Part shown: positions 1 through 5,953 of the stretch, one piece after another
How the letters are laid out: every line of letters starts with the position of its first letter
How positions within the stretch are numbered: the first letter of the stretch is position 1
Assembly: GCA_046483385.1 (NCBI GenBank)
Contig: JAWODG010000123.1
Coordinates: forward strand, 1 to 8,102
DNA from: B1Sed10-231 sp046483385
Lineage (GTDB): Bacteria; Planctomycetota; Brocadiia; SM23-32
Reading direction: 5' to 3'
Length of the DNA stretch: 8,102 bases
Notes under the pieces: model-generated
Told to the model about the DNA's origin: nothing
Seen by the model: only the letters and a program-made list of their open reading frames with translations
Databases searched by the model: none
Position numbers and translations under genes: made by a program

Positions 1-62
1 GGGAGGCCAGTACCACCGCTGACCGTGCTGAGACGACATCGGCGTTCGCGGAAGACACACCC

Positions 63-593
63 ATGACTACTGCGTGTCTGGACGAATTTCGGGCCCCTGC
101 TAACAGCCTGGCCCACTGGCAAATGACAGCGGAAATGCTTGTGTCCGCCGCTGAGACGCTCAGGTCGGTAGCGGGTGATCGTCGAGAAGCACCCTGGGGA
201 ACCCTCTGGCCCGAACTCATGTTGTGGGGTTGTGCCATTGAAACGTTCTTGAAAGCCCTGCGCCTGAAGCAAGCTATAGAGTCACGGGAGGCGGAACGGC
301 TGCTGTACCGAAATGGCCGCCTCAATGCGCCAACAAATCACAACCTGGTCAAGCTCGCGGAGTGGGCTAGCTTTCCGGTGAGCTCGTTTCAGAAGAAGGT
401 GCTTCAAGAACTGACGAAGGCAGTAAGATACGGAGGTCGCTATCCAATCCCGTTTGACGGCGAGTTGGCGAGCTACTGGTGGTACGGGCAGGAGAGTGAT
501 GATGAGGTGAAGTCCATAATCGCGGCTCTCAGGAGTAGACTACCCAAGGATCCTAGTGTTTACCAGAAGAGGCAGCTGGAAGATGCAGAGTAG
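63..593 (+). CDS. HEPN-like helical protein, function unknown
   Basis: A 176-residue soluble, mostly helical protein with no signal peptide or membrane segment. The layout resembles HEPN-type nucleotide or RNA-associated domains: an amphipathic helix near residues 18-36, a helix at 50-67 (ELMLWGCAIETFLKAL), a conserved-looking NHNLVKLAE at 92-100, and AVRYGGRYPIP at 120-130, a block often seen at the end of HEPN-like domains. I do not see the catalytic R-x4-6-H motif, so RNase activity is not supported; it could be a non-catalytic HEPN or an antitoxin-like partner. The start is ATG with only a weak GGAAG about 10 bases upstream. No nucleotidyltransferase partner lies next to it. Base composition is less GC-rich than the glycosyltransferase region. 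That the gene is real is fairly sure; the family assignment is an inference from pattern. Confidence 0.6.
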   Translation: MTTACLDEFRAPANSLAHWQMTAEMLVSAAETLRSVAGDRREAPWGTLWPELMLWGCAIETFLKALRLKQAIESREAERLLYRNGRLNAPTNHNLVKLAEWASFPVSSFQKKVLQELTKAVRYGGRYPIPFDGELASYWWYGQESDDEVKSIIAALRSRLPKDPSVYQKRQLEDAE

Positions 594-974
594 GCAGGTG
601 CGGCGTAGGTTTGCCATGGCGAAGCGCGGGTAACGCAGAGTCCAGCTGTCACAGCGTCGCCTGCCTGGCCGTTTTCGTCCCGGGCGGGAACTCACTCTGC
701 TTGCGACGGTCGAGAGCTGTTGTATGCTGAGGGTCAAGAGGAAACGAGAAACCTCGGGACTTTCGCGGAGCCCAAGGCATGACCAAGGCGATGGGGACGC
801 CGTAGCAGAGGTGTTCCAGCCTAGGCCCGCCTGCCGTCGAGATCAGTATGCGGGCTTCTTTCTTGCTCATCGAAGGGACCGCTAGTTCTACGATGCTCTA
901 GGCTGGACAAACAGATCTTAAGTGATTGACTACACGAGTCGCTTGGTGGTTGTTGGTCGGTCGTTGGGAGATAG
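594..974. other. Intergenic stretch of 381 bases, no supported gene
   Basis: I see no convincing gene, RNA or repeat here. A minus-strand open frame of 73 codons (649-870) lacks a Shine-Dalgarno site and recognisable domains. Weak sigma70-like hexamers occur (TTGCGA, 16-base gap, TATGCT, near 699-726; TTGACT at 926-931 without a good -10), but neither is good enough to call. The last bases hold GGGAG at 966-970, four bases before the ATG at 975, a credible ribosome binding site for the next gene. Confidence 0.5.
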
Positions 975-2207
975 ATGACCGAGTTGCGTGACGTTCTATT
1001 AGGTGTAAGACACTTCAGTCCTCTGTTGCAGATGAGAGAGACTGGAATGTCCGCGACAGAGATGAAAGAAATGGTGATCGACTTGCTGGAGCCCTATTTC
1101 AGCAATCAAGGCATCTTAGAGCAGTTTGCCTTGTCACTTCTTGTCCCTGAAGCCGTGAACCTCATGCGATTGCAGGCCGATCCCTGGGCGCTTGAGATGT
1201 ACCATCATTGTCTAGAGGTACACCACTCCGCTCTAGCTGTCGCCGGTGATGAGAGCCTTCGTGCCTGCGCACAATGGGAACCAGCTATACAGCGTGCACT
1301 ATCCGAGTTCTGGAGCATGTTCCATCTAGAGGTTCCCAAGAGCGATTTGCCGCTGGAAGAATTCAGATTCGAGGCCTTCAGGAACATCGGAGCGCTGTTG
1401 GAGGCATGTGTCCAGCCATATCTTCGCGAGTTGTTGCATCAGGTTAGACTGAGAGACGGAGCGGCCGAGCCAGAAGCTGGACTAACGCGGATGAGCCTGG
1501 GCAGAGTTGTGGCAGAACTAGTACACAGCAGCGGCTTTCCCGATTACTTCGCGCCGCCTCCCCATAGCATTCGTCTCAATCAATGGCGCAATATCGCACA
1601 GCACCATTCCTCACATGTGGAAGGAAATGAAATCGTCTGTCGGTACGGGCGCGAACCCAACGTCAAAGAGGTTCGTCTGACCAGAAACGAGCTGATTGCA
1701 GCAGTCTGGCGCTTATTCAACGCGTTCGTTGCAGTGCAGCTCGGAAGGACTATATTCTTCGTGGATAACGTTGAGGTTGCCAAAACGTTCGTGGAAGATC
1801 TGGATGTGCGAGTAGAGGCAGTCGTGTTGGGACGAGGTGGTCGTCGATCCGGACACCGAGACATCCCGGGACATCCACGCTTTGAAGCGCGAGATCATCC
1901 AGTTGCGCAAGTCCATCTGGCCGCTCCGGGAGGTCATAAGCGGCCTGCAACGGGTGGAGTCGAAGCTGATCGGCGATTCAACGCAGATCTACCTCCGCGA
2001 CGTCTACGACCACACGATACAGGTCATCGACACCATCGAGTCGTTCCGCGACATGGTGTCCGGACTGCTGGACATCTACCTGTCCAGCCTGAGCAACCGG
2101 ATGAACGAAGTGATGAAGGTGCTGACGATCATCGCCACGCTGTTCATTCCTTTGACGTTCATCGCGGGCCTCTACGGCATGAACTTCAGATACATGCCGG
2201 AGCTTGA
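975..2207 (+). CDS. HEPN-like R-x4-H protein; C-terminal third is out-of-frame corA readthrough
   Basis: The open frame is 410 codons, but only residues 1 to about 285 (to base 1829) look native. Residues 286-410 are rich in R, H, P and G and come from reading corA in the wrong frame. The native part is soluble and helical. Residues 200-211 read LNQWRNIAQHHS: Arg205 and His210 form an R-x4-H motif as in HEPN ribonucleases, followed by a short strand-like IVCRYG. Proteins of this type are often toxins, abortive-infection effectors or nucleotide-binding accessory domains; that role is inferred. A hydrophobic helix (residues 241-262, ending RTIFFVDN) follows the motif. The start is ATG with GGGAG four bases upstream. 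It lies 381 bases after another HEPN-like gene on the same strand. The natural C-terminus is missing or altered: one base removed from the GGG at 1829-1831 would continue the protein straight into the CorA frame. Confidence 0.6.
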   Translation: MTELRDVLLGVRHFSPLLQMRETGMSATEMKEMVIDLLEPYFSNQGILEQFALSLLVPEAVNLMRLQADPWALEMYHHCLEVHHSALAVAGDESLRACAQWEPAIQRALSEFWSMFHLEVPKSDLPLEEFRFEAFRNIGALLEACVQPYLRELLHQVRLRDGAAEPEAGLTRMSLGRVVAELVHSSGFPDYFAPPPHSIRLNQWRNIAQHHSSHVEGNEIVCRYGREPNVKEVRLTRNELIAAVWRLFNAFVAVQLGRTIFFVDNVEVAKTFVEDLDVRVEAVVLGRGGRRSGHRDIPGHPRFEARDHPVAQVHLAAPGGHKRPATGGVEADRRFNADLPPRRLRPHDTGHRHHRVVPRHGVRTAGHLPVQPEQPDERSDEGADDHRHAVHSFDVHRGPLRHELQIHAGA

Positions 2208-2298
2208 GTGGCGCTGGGGGTATCCGGCGGTGCTGGGCGTAATGCTGGTGATGGCGGTGGCCATGCTGTTCTACTTCCGGAAGAAGGACTGGCTGTAG
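1828..2298 (+). pseudogene. corA: CorA magnesium/cobalt channel, 3' fragment (5' half missing)
   Basis: This is the C-terminal part of a CorA-type Mg2+ channel, which normally forms a pentamer in the inner membrane. Taking the GTG at 1837 as residue 1, the fragment has 153 residues and aligns by recall without gaps to about residue 199 to the end of Thermotoga maritima CorA (351 residues). Visible are the long helix with WPLREV (29-34), the block YLRDVYDHTIQ (52-62), the pore helix with NEVMKVLTIIATLFIPLTF (90-108), the selectivity signature YGMNF at 113-117, a second membrane segment at 130-147, and the basic tail FRKKDWL. The cytoplasmic funnel domain, about the first 198 residues, is absent, and an in-frame stop at 1813 closes the frame upstream. 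No good ribosome site precedes the GTG, so it is probably not translated on its own. The family is certain; whether it is a pseudogene, a chimera or half of a frameshifted fusion is open. Confidence 0.85.
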
Positions 2299-2318
2299 GC
2301 GGCGGGGGGGAACAGTTA

Positions 2319-2346
2319 TGAATGGCGAATTCTGAATTATGAATTG
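2319..2346. repeat. Heptamer tandem repeat, TGAATTN type, four units
   Basis: Four consecutive 7-base units: TGAATGG, CGAATTC, TGAATTA, TGAATTG. The core GAATT is kept in three units and is degenerate in the first. It begins 20 bases after the corA stop, in the spacer between convergent genes. It resembles the short tandemly repeated heptamers known from intergenic DNA of some bacteria, such as cyanobacterial STRR sequences. A second heptamer array with a different core lies at 4967-4994. Confidence 0.65.
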
Positions 2347-2372
2347 AACGGCGTACGGCAACGGAGAACAGC

Positions 2373-2459
2373 CGAGCCTCCTTCGTTCGCCGTCCGGCGA
2401 ACTACGGAGCCCAAGGGACGACGACGAGCCTCCTCCGCCAAGGCTTCGGAGCCCAGGGA
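2373..2459. repeat. Two copies of a REP-like palindromic repeat
   Basis: Copy 1 (2373-2418) and copy 2 (2425-2459) both begin CGAGCCTCCT and end with CGGAGCCCA followed by a GGGA. Copy 1 folds into a hairpin with arms 2378-2392 and 2395-2409, pairing 13 of 15 positions and containing the perfect core GTTCGCCG/CGGCGAAC. Copy 2 is shorter and pairs CTCC with GGAG and GCC with GGC around an AA loop. Neither side has a run of T after the stem, so this is not a canonical intrinsic terminator, although it sits between convergent genes where a bidirectional stop would be expected. A repetitive extragenic palindrome is the more likely reading. Confidence 0.55.
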
Positions 2460-2528
2460 TTGAGGACGATATCGGGGCGCCCGGCATGGGCCGGTGAGAC
2501 TGGCGATCCCGTGGGCGTCGTCACCGCG

Positions 2529-4016
2529 CTATTCTTTGTCGGTGTAGCCGGGGATTTCTTTGTAGGGCTCGGCCCAGCCGGGATCCTGCACCAGCAGGCG
2601 CGCGTCGGGGGTATCCTCCGGGAAGGGGGCGCGGCCGAACGAACGCCATCCGTCCCCCTCCAGTGCCTCGGTGTAGCCGTCGGCGCGGTAACGCTCGATG
2701 AGCCGCGAGCGCATCCGCTCGGTGGCCTCCCGGCAGAAGCAGAGCCCGGCGCGGTTGCGGGTCTCCCCCGGATCGCCCCGGCGGTCCACCAGGAACTCCC
2801 GCTCGTCGGCGGCGGAGTAGAAGTACTTCCAGTTCCTGTCGCAGGCCATGTGGAGCCCGTGGGTGTCCTTCTCGATCTGCGCGAAGATGGTGCGGTCGTC
2901 GTGCCGTCCTTCCAGGACTTCCGTCAGGTCGACCCCGTCGAGCTGGCCCGCCGGCGCCTGGACCTCCGCGGCGGCCAGAACGGTGGGCATCACGTCCACG
3001 AGGCTGGTGGGCGTGCGGTCAACCACGCGTCCCCCCTCGAACCGCCCGGGGAGCCGGGCTATGGCGGGCACGCGGGCGGCGGGGTCCAGCATCGTCCGCT
3101 TGCCGAAGCAGTTGTAGTCCCCGAGCATCTCCCCGTGGTCCGAGGTATGGATGACCAGCGTGTTGTCCAGCATGCCGCGCTCCTCGAGCGCCTCCAGCAT
3201 CCGGCCTACCTGGAAGTCGATGAACGAGACGCACGCCCAGTAGTACGCTTTCATGCAGCGCACGAGGTTCAGGTCGATGCCCTGGTCACGATATTTGGAG
3301 CGGTTCTGGCTTCGATTCCACCAGGTGTGCCACTGCTGCGGCTGTTGCGGCACGTGCGGTGGGGGTACCAGCGGAGCGCGGTAGAGCTTGTTCCACGGCG
3401 TGGGCGGGCTGAACGGGGGATGGGGGTGGATGAAGCTGGCCCACAGGAAGAAGGGCTGGTCGTCATCGGCCTGCCGCAGGAACTCGACGGCGCGATCCCC
3501 CACCCAGTTCGTTCCGTGGAGCCGCGCGGGCAACTGGGAGGGCTGGGGGACGTAGTACATCTCGCTTCGCTGGCCGAACGGGTCGTGCACGTGCTCGAAG
3601 CCGTTCTCGTGGAGGAACTGCAGGTAGTCGTCGTTCTCCACGCGCCCCACGATCTCGGCCTGCTGCTCCCGGCTCTGGAAGCCACGCAACGCGTGGGGGT
3701 CCGGGGTGAAGTGCATCTTGCCGATGCCGTGGGTGCGGTAGCCCGCGTCGGCGAGGAGGTCCATCATCGACGGCCGGTCCTCCGGCATGGGATAGCCGTT
3801 GTTGAAGCAGCCGTTGCGGTGGGGATACTGCCCCGTGATGAGGGAGCAGCGGGCGGAGACGCAGACCGGCGAGGTGGTGTAGTTGCTGCGGAACATCGCC
3901 CCCTCGGCAGCCAGGCGGTCGAGGTGAGGTGTCTTGATAAGGCGGTTGCCGTCGGCGCCGATGGTGTCGGCGCGCTGCTGGTCGGTGAACGTCAGGAGTA
4001 TGTTCGGGCGTGGCAT
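2529..4016 (-). CDS. Type I (formylglycine-dependent) sulfatase
   Basis: Hydrolyses sulfate esters, most likely on carbohydrates; the substrate cannot be read from sequence. The protein has 495 residues, normal for the family. It starts MPRPNILLTFTDQQRAD, where Asp12 is the usual first metal ligand. The nucleophile region is C52-V-S-A-R56 followed by TGQYPH (61-66); Cys52 is the residue converted to formylglycine. GKMH (99-102) supplies the Lys and His, IHPHPPF lies at 196-202, SDHGEMLGD at 292-300 gives the Asp-His metal ligands, and Lys306 follows. The third motif position is Ser54 instead of the usual Pro or Ala. There is no signal peptide, so the product is probably cytoplasmic, unlike many secreted sulfatases. 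The ATG at 4016 is preferred over one at 4100 because GGGAG lies six bases before it and homology begins exactly there. It is on the same strand as the glycosyltransferase genes, 99 bases downstream. No maturase gene (FGE or anSME) is in the window. Confidence 0.93.
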   Translation of the reverse strand: MPRPNILLTFTDQQRADTIGADGNRLIKTPHLDRLAAEGAMFRSNYTTSPVCVSARCSLITGQYPHRNGCFNNGYPMPEDRPSMMDLLADAGYRTHGIGKMHFTPDPHALRGFQSREQQAEIVGRVENDDYLQFLHENGFEHVHDPFGQRSEMYYVPQPSQLPARLHGTNWVGDRAVEFLRQADDDQPFFLWASFIHPHPPFSPPTPWNKLYRAPLVPPPHVPQQPQQWHTWWNRSQNRSKYRDQGIDLNLVRCMKAYYWACVSFIDFQVGRMLEALEERGMLDNTLVIHTSDHGEMLGDYNCFGKRTMLDPAARVPAIARLPGRFEGGRVVDRTPTSLVDVMPTVLAAAEVQAPAGQLDGVDLTEVLEGRHDDRTIFAQIEKDTHGLHMACDRNWKYFYSAADEREFLVDRRGDPGETRNRAGLCFCREATERMRSRLIERYRADGYTEALEGDGWRSFGRAPFPEDTPDARLLVQDPGWAEPYKEIPGYTDKE

Positions 4017-4022
4017 GTCCAA

Positions 4023-4075
4023 CTCCCGCTTGAAGGTGCCGGCCTGGGACTGGCCCGGCGCGGCTTTGAAGCGGG
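4023..4075 (-). promoter_or_regulatory. Sulfatase Shine-Dalgarno site with possible occluding leader hairpin
   Basis: Read on the minus strand, GGGAG (4023-4027) lies six bases before the sulfatase ATG and decides that start. Upstream, CCCGCTT (4069-4075) can pair perfectly with AAGCGGG (4025-4031), which overlaps the Shine-Dalgarno site. Inside this, GCCGGGCC (4052-4059) can pair with GGCCGGC (4038-4044) with one bulged base. Such a fold could hide the ribosome site, or could separate this gene from the upstream glycosyltransferase. The ribosome site is convincing; the regulatory hairpin is an inference in GC-rich DNA, where such pairings arise by chance. Confidence 0.35.
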
Positions 4076-4115
4076 TATTGTTCCGGCTGCGGGGCGGCAT
4101 TGCAACCGGACGGGT

Positions 4116-5000
4116 TCAATCTCCGGCGGGATCCCGCTGCTGCGGGCGCAACGAGTCTTCGATGGCCTCGTTCAGGGCGCGGGCGGCCTCGTCCGTCAGG
4201 TACTTTGCAGCGCCCCGGACGAGACGCCGGAACTGGGGACCGACGCGACGGGCGGCCCAGCGACGGGCGCGCCCGCCGGGCACCAGGGATCGGCCGTCGG
4301 CGTGGTCCTCGTTGGCAGCCTGATGGGCGGCCACGTCTCCCGTATGGCTGCCGGTCCCTGAGCAATGGCAGAGACCGTCGCCCCAGCGGTAGACATAGCT
4401 CAGGCGGCGGGCGGGCGGTTCCCACGTGTGGAGTTCGCCCGTATCGCGGAACGCATCCAAAAGCGCCTTCGCCTGCCCGCTTTGCAGCGGCGGGTAGCCG
4501 CCCAGCTCGAGTGCACGTCCAAGGTCGAAGAGCATCTGCCCTTCGAAGACGTTGCGCCGCGGCCCTCTGACCTCGAAGCCGCCCCGCGGCCCCACCGCGA
4601 ACCACGCCGAACGCGGCTTGACGCAGCGGGCCTCCGGCCGGCCCGCCCAGCGCCGAACGCACTGCGTCAGGTGCCACGGCAGGTACAGGTCATCGTCGTC
4701 CCAGTGCGCGGCCAGTCCGCCGAGAGGCGGACTGGTTGCCTTCTCCAGCAAAGCCTGCCGCTTGTGGCCCAGCGTGGGGTATCTCTCGGGCCGGTTGATG
4801 ACGGTGATTTCCGGGGGCAGACCGTCCGCCGGGATGGGCTCGGGGGCATCGTTCAGCACCAGCAGGCGCTTCCGGCCGGGGTAGTCCTGCAACAGGAAGC
4901 AGGCCGCCGCGTCGCGCAGCCGCTCGAAGCGACCGTTGGTCGGGCAGAGGCAGACGACCAACGGCCAGTTGATAGTTGAGAGTTGATGGTTGTTAGCCAT
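4116..5000 (-). CDS. GT-A fold glycosyltransferase (GT2-like)
   Basis: A probable nucleotide-sugar glycosyltransferase of 294 residues; donor and acceptor are unknown. The GT-A pattern starts at WPLVVCLCPTNGR (12-24). A second strand, KRLLVLNDAPEP (44-55), is followed by LGHKRQALLEKA (77-88), the usual helix before the metal site, and AAHWDDDDLYLPWH (97-110), where Asp101-104 hold the DxD-type metal motif. A late block, SYVYRWGDGLCHCSGTG (201-217), resembles the C-terminal aromatic/His-Ser-Gly block of related enzymes. There is no membrane segment. The ATG at 5000 is preceded by AAAGGGG six bases away and GGAGG thirteen bases away, so this start is well supported. The first eleven residues (ANNHQLSTIN) are encoded by a heptamer tandem repeat and look added. 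The gene begins 46 bases after the small membrane protein and is probably in the same transcript. Confidence 0.8.
   Translation of the reverse strand: MANNHQLSTINWPLVVCLCPTNGRFERLRDAAACFLLQDYPGRKRLLVLNDAPEPIPADGLPPEITVINRPERYPTLGHKRQALLEKATSPPLGGLAAHWDDDDLYLPWHLTQCVRRWAGRPEARCVKPRSAWFAVGPRGGFEVRGPRRNVFEGQMLFDLGRALELGGYPPLQSGQAKALLDAFRDTGELHTWEPPARRLSYVYRWGDGLCHCSGTGSHTGDVAAHQAANEDHADGRSLVPGGRARRWAARRVGPQFRRLVRGAAKYLTDEAARALNEAIEDSLRPQQRDPAGD
4967..4994. repeat. Heptamer tandem repeat, AGTTGAN type, inside a gene start
   Basis: Four consecutive 7-base units on the plus strand: AGTTGAT, AGTTGAG, AGTTGAT and a degenerate GGTTGTT. On the minus strand they encode the residues NNHQLSTIN at the start of the glycosyltransferase. 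Seven-base units shift frame each time, so the array has the structure of an intergenic heptamer repeat, not of a protein repeat. It has the same unit length and copy number as the array at 2319-2346, with a different core. Confidence 0.65.
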
Positions 5001-5046
5001 GTATTACCCCTTTCCTCCATGGTGCTACAGAGGCGCAACATGGGCC

Positions 5047-5148
5047 TCAATCCCTGCGGTGCCACCAGCGGTATGTCTTGCGGCCGATTACGGCAAGGGT
5101 GAAGCCGAGGAAAGCCAGCACGATGGTCCATCCGATGAACTCAGCCAT
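5047..5148 (-). CDS. Single-span membrane microprotein, 33 residues
   Basis: A very short gene with strong translation signals. The ATG at 5148 is preceded by AAGGAGG (5158-5164), nine bases away, and overlaps the end of the lipoprotein gene by eight bases. The product starts MAEFIGWTIVLAFLGF; residues 4-22 form one hydrophobic helix, followed by a basic aromatic tail, RKTYRWWHRRD. By the positive-inside rule the tail should lie in the cytoplasm. The function is unknown. Short single-span proteins of this kind occur as subunits of membrane complexes, as anchors, and in phage lysis cassettes; nothing here picks among these. Tight coupling to the lipoprotein suggests that the two products act together. 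Confidence 0.65.
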   Translation of the reverse strand: MAEFIGWTIVLAFLGFTLAVIGRKTYRWWHRRD

Positions 5149-5953
5149 TTATCTGCTCCTCCTTCTGGAGTTCGTCCTTCACCTTTTCCTTCATGTGAGC
5201 GATGGCGCGGCGGGACTCGGGCGTGGTCGTCCTGCGCAGTTCCTTGCGCAGAGCGTCGGTGCTGCGCGGGTCCATCCGGCCCTTTGCGCGCTGGACGCCC
5301 TCTACAACCTGTTCCAGTGTGCCGGTGGCCCGGAGAGCAGCTTCCCTCAGCACGGCGCGCAGGGTCTCGACGGCGCTCCGCGCCAGCAGCACCAGCACCC
5401 GGTTGGGCACAAGGAAGGTCACCAGCGCCGCTCCCAGCAGCACGCCCGTCCACCCGAGACCGGAGAGCCAGCGGAGCCAGCCGCTGGAGACTTCAGTTCT
5501 GCTCTTCCTTCCCATCTGTTCGGCGCGGGCTGCATCCAACGAGCGGCGATAGCGCGACCACGCCTGGCGGGCCTCGGCCAGCACCGTCTGCGCCTGCTCA
5601 AGCACCTCCTTGTAGTCGGGCGCCGGGAGCGGGCGGCCCGATTCGTCCACCCCCACCTCGATGCGGTGGACCGGTGCGCCGACGGCCGACTCGACGAAGC
5701 GCGCGGCCTGCTCGGCCTGCCGCACGGCGGAGTTCCCCGCCTCGGCACCTGCGGCCTTCACGCGGGCCAATACGTCGCCGGCGTAGGCGGTCTGCCGGCT
5801 GACGCTTTCGCGGAGTTCGGGCGTGGTGCGGGGCTCGAGCGGTATCGGCGTAGGCGCGGTGCGGGTTATCTCCAGCAGCGACCCGCAGCCGAACGCCGCC
5901 AGGCTCAGACACGCCAGCAGAAGGGCTTTGACACGCAAGCGAAGTGCTCTCAT
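5141..5953 (-). CDS. Putative lipoprotein with internal membrane segment and helical tail
   Basis: 270 residues, family not recognised. The N-terminus is a lipoprotein-type signal: basic MRALRLRVK, a hydrophobic stretch LLLACLSLAAFG, then Cys23 as the likely lipidated residue. The lipobox AFGC is imperfect because Ala, not Leu, is at -3. Residues 45-150 are Ala/Glu/Arg-rich and probably helical or coiled coil. A second hydrophobic region (about 163-190, GWTGVLLGAALVTFLVP then VLVLLA) could span a membrane. The tail (191-270) is strongly charged and helical. Lipid anchor plus membrane span is unusual, and the first segment might be an ordinary transmembrane helix. The ATG at 5953 has GAGGAGG (5964-5970) ten bases upstream and overlaps the preceding glycosyltransferase stop as ATGA. 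An open frame continues upstream in this phase but is only a shadow of that enzyme. Confidence 0.72.
   Translation of the reverse strand: MRALRLRVKALLLACLSLAAFGCGSLLEITRTAPTPIPLEPRTTPELRESVSRQTAYAGDVLARVKAAGAEAGNSAVRQAEQAARFVESAVGAPVHRIEVGVDESGRPLPAPDYKEVLEQAQTVLAEARQAWSRYRRSLDAARAEQMGRKSRTEVSSGWLRWLSGLGWTGVLLGAALVTFLVPNRVLVLLARSAVETLRAVLREAALRATGTLEQVVEGVQRAKGRMDPRSTDALRKELRRTTTPESRRAIAHMKEKVKDELQKEEQING

Noticed and set aside
649..870. Minus-strand 73-codon open frame in the 594-974 spacer
   Set aside because: No Shine-Dalgarno site, no motif, and no conserved-looking structure; cannot be told from chance.
699..931. Possible sigma70 promoters (TTGCGA/TATGCT; TTGACT)
   Set aside because: The first matches only 4 of 6 bases in each box and lies about 250 bases from the next start; the second has no acceptable -10.
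2378..2409. Hairpin as a canonical Rho-independent terminator
   Set aside because: No T-run follows the stem on either strand; the duplicated shared ends fit a palindromic repeat better.
4017..4100. Upstream ATG at 4100 as the sulfatase start
   Set aside because: The extra 28 residues are polar, not a signal peptide, and the ATG at 4016 has GGGAG at good spacing exactly where family similarity begins.
2460..4361. Plus-strand open frame of 633 codons
   Set aside because: It lies antisense to the sulfatase, shows no motifs, and is Val/Gly/Ala-rich as expected for a shadow frame in GC-rich DNA; the minus-strand reading has all sulfatase motifs.
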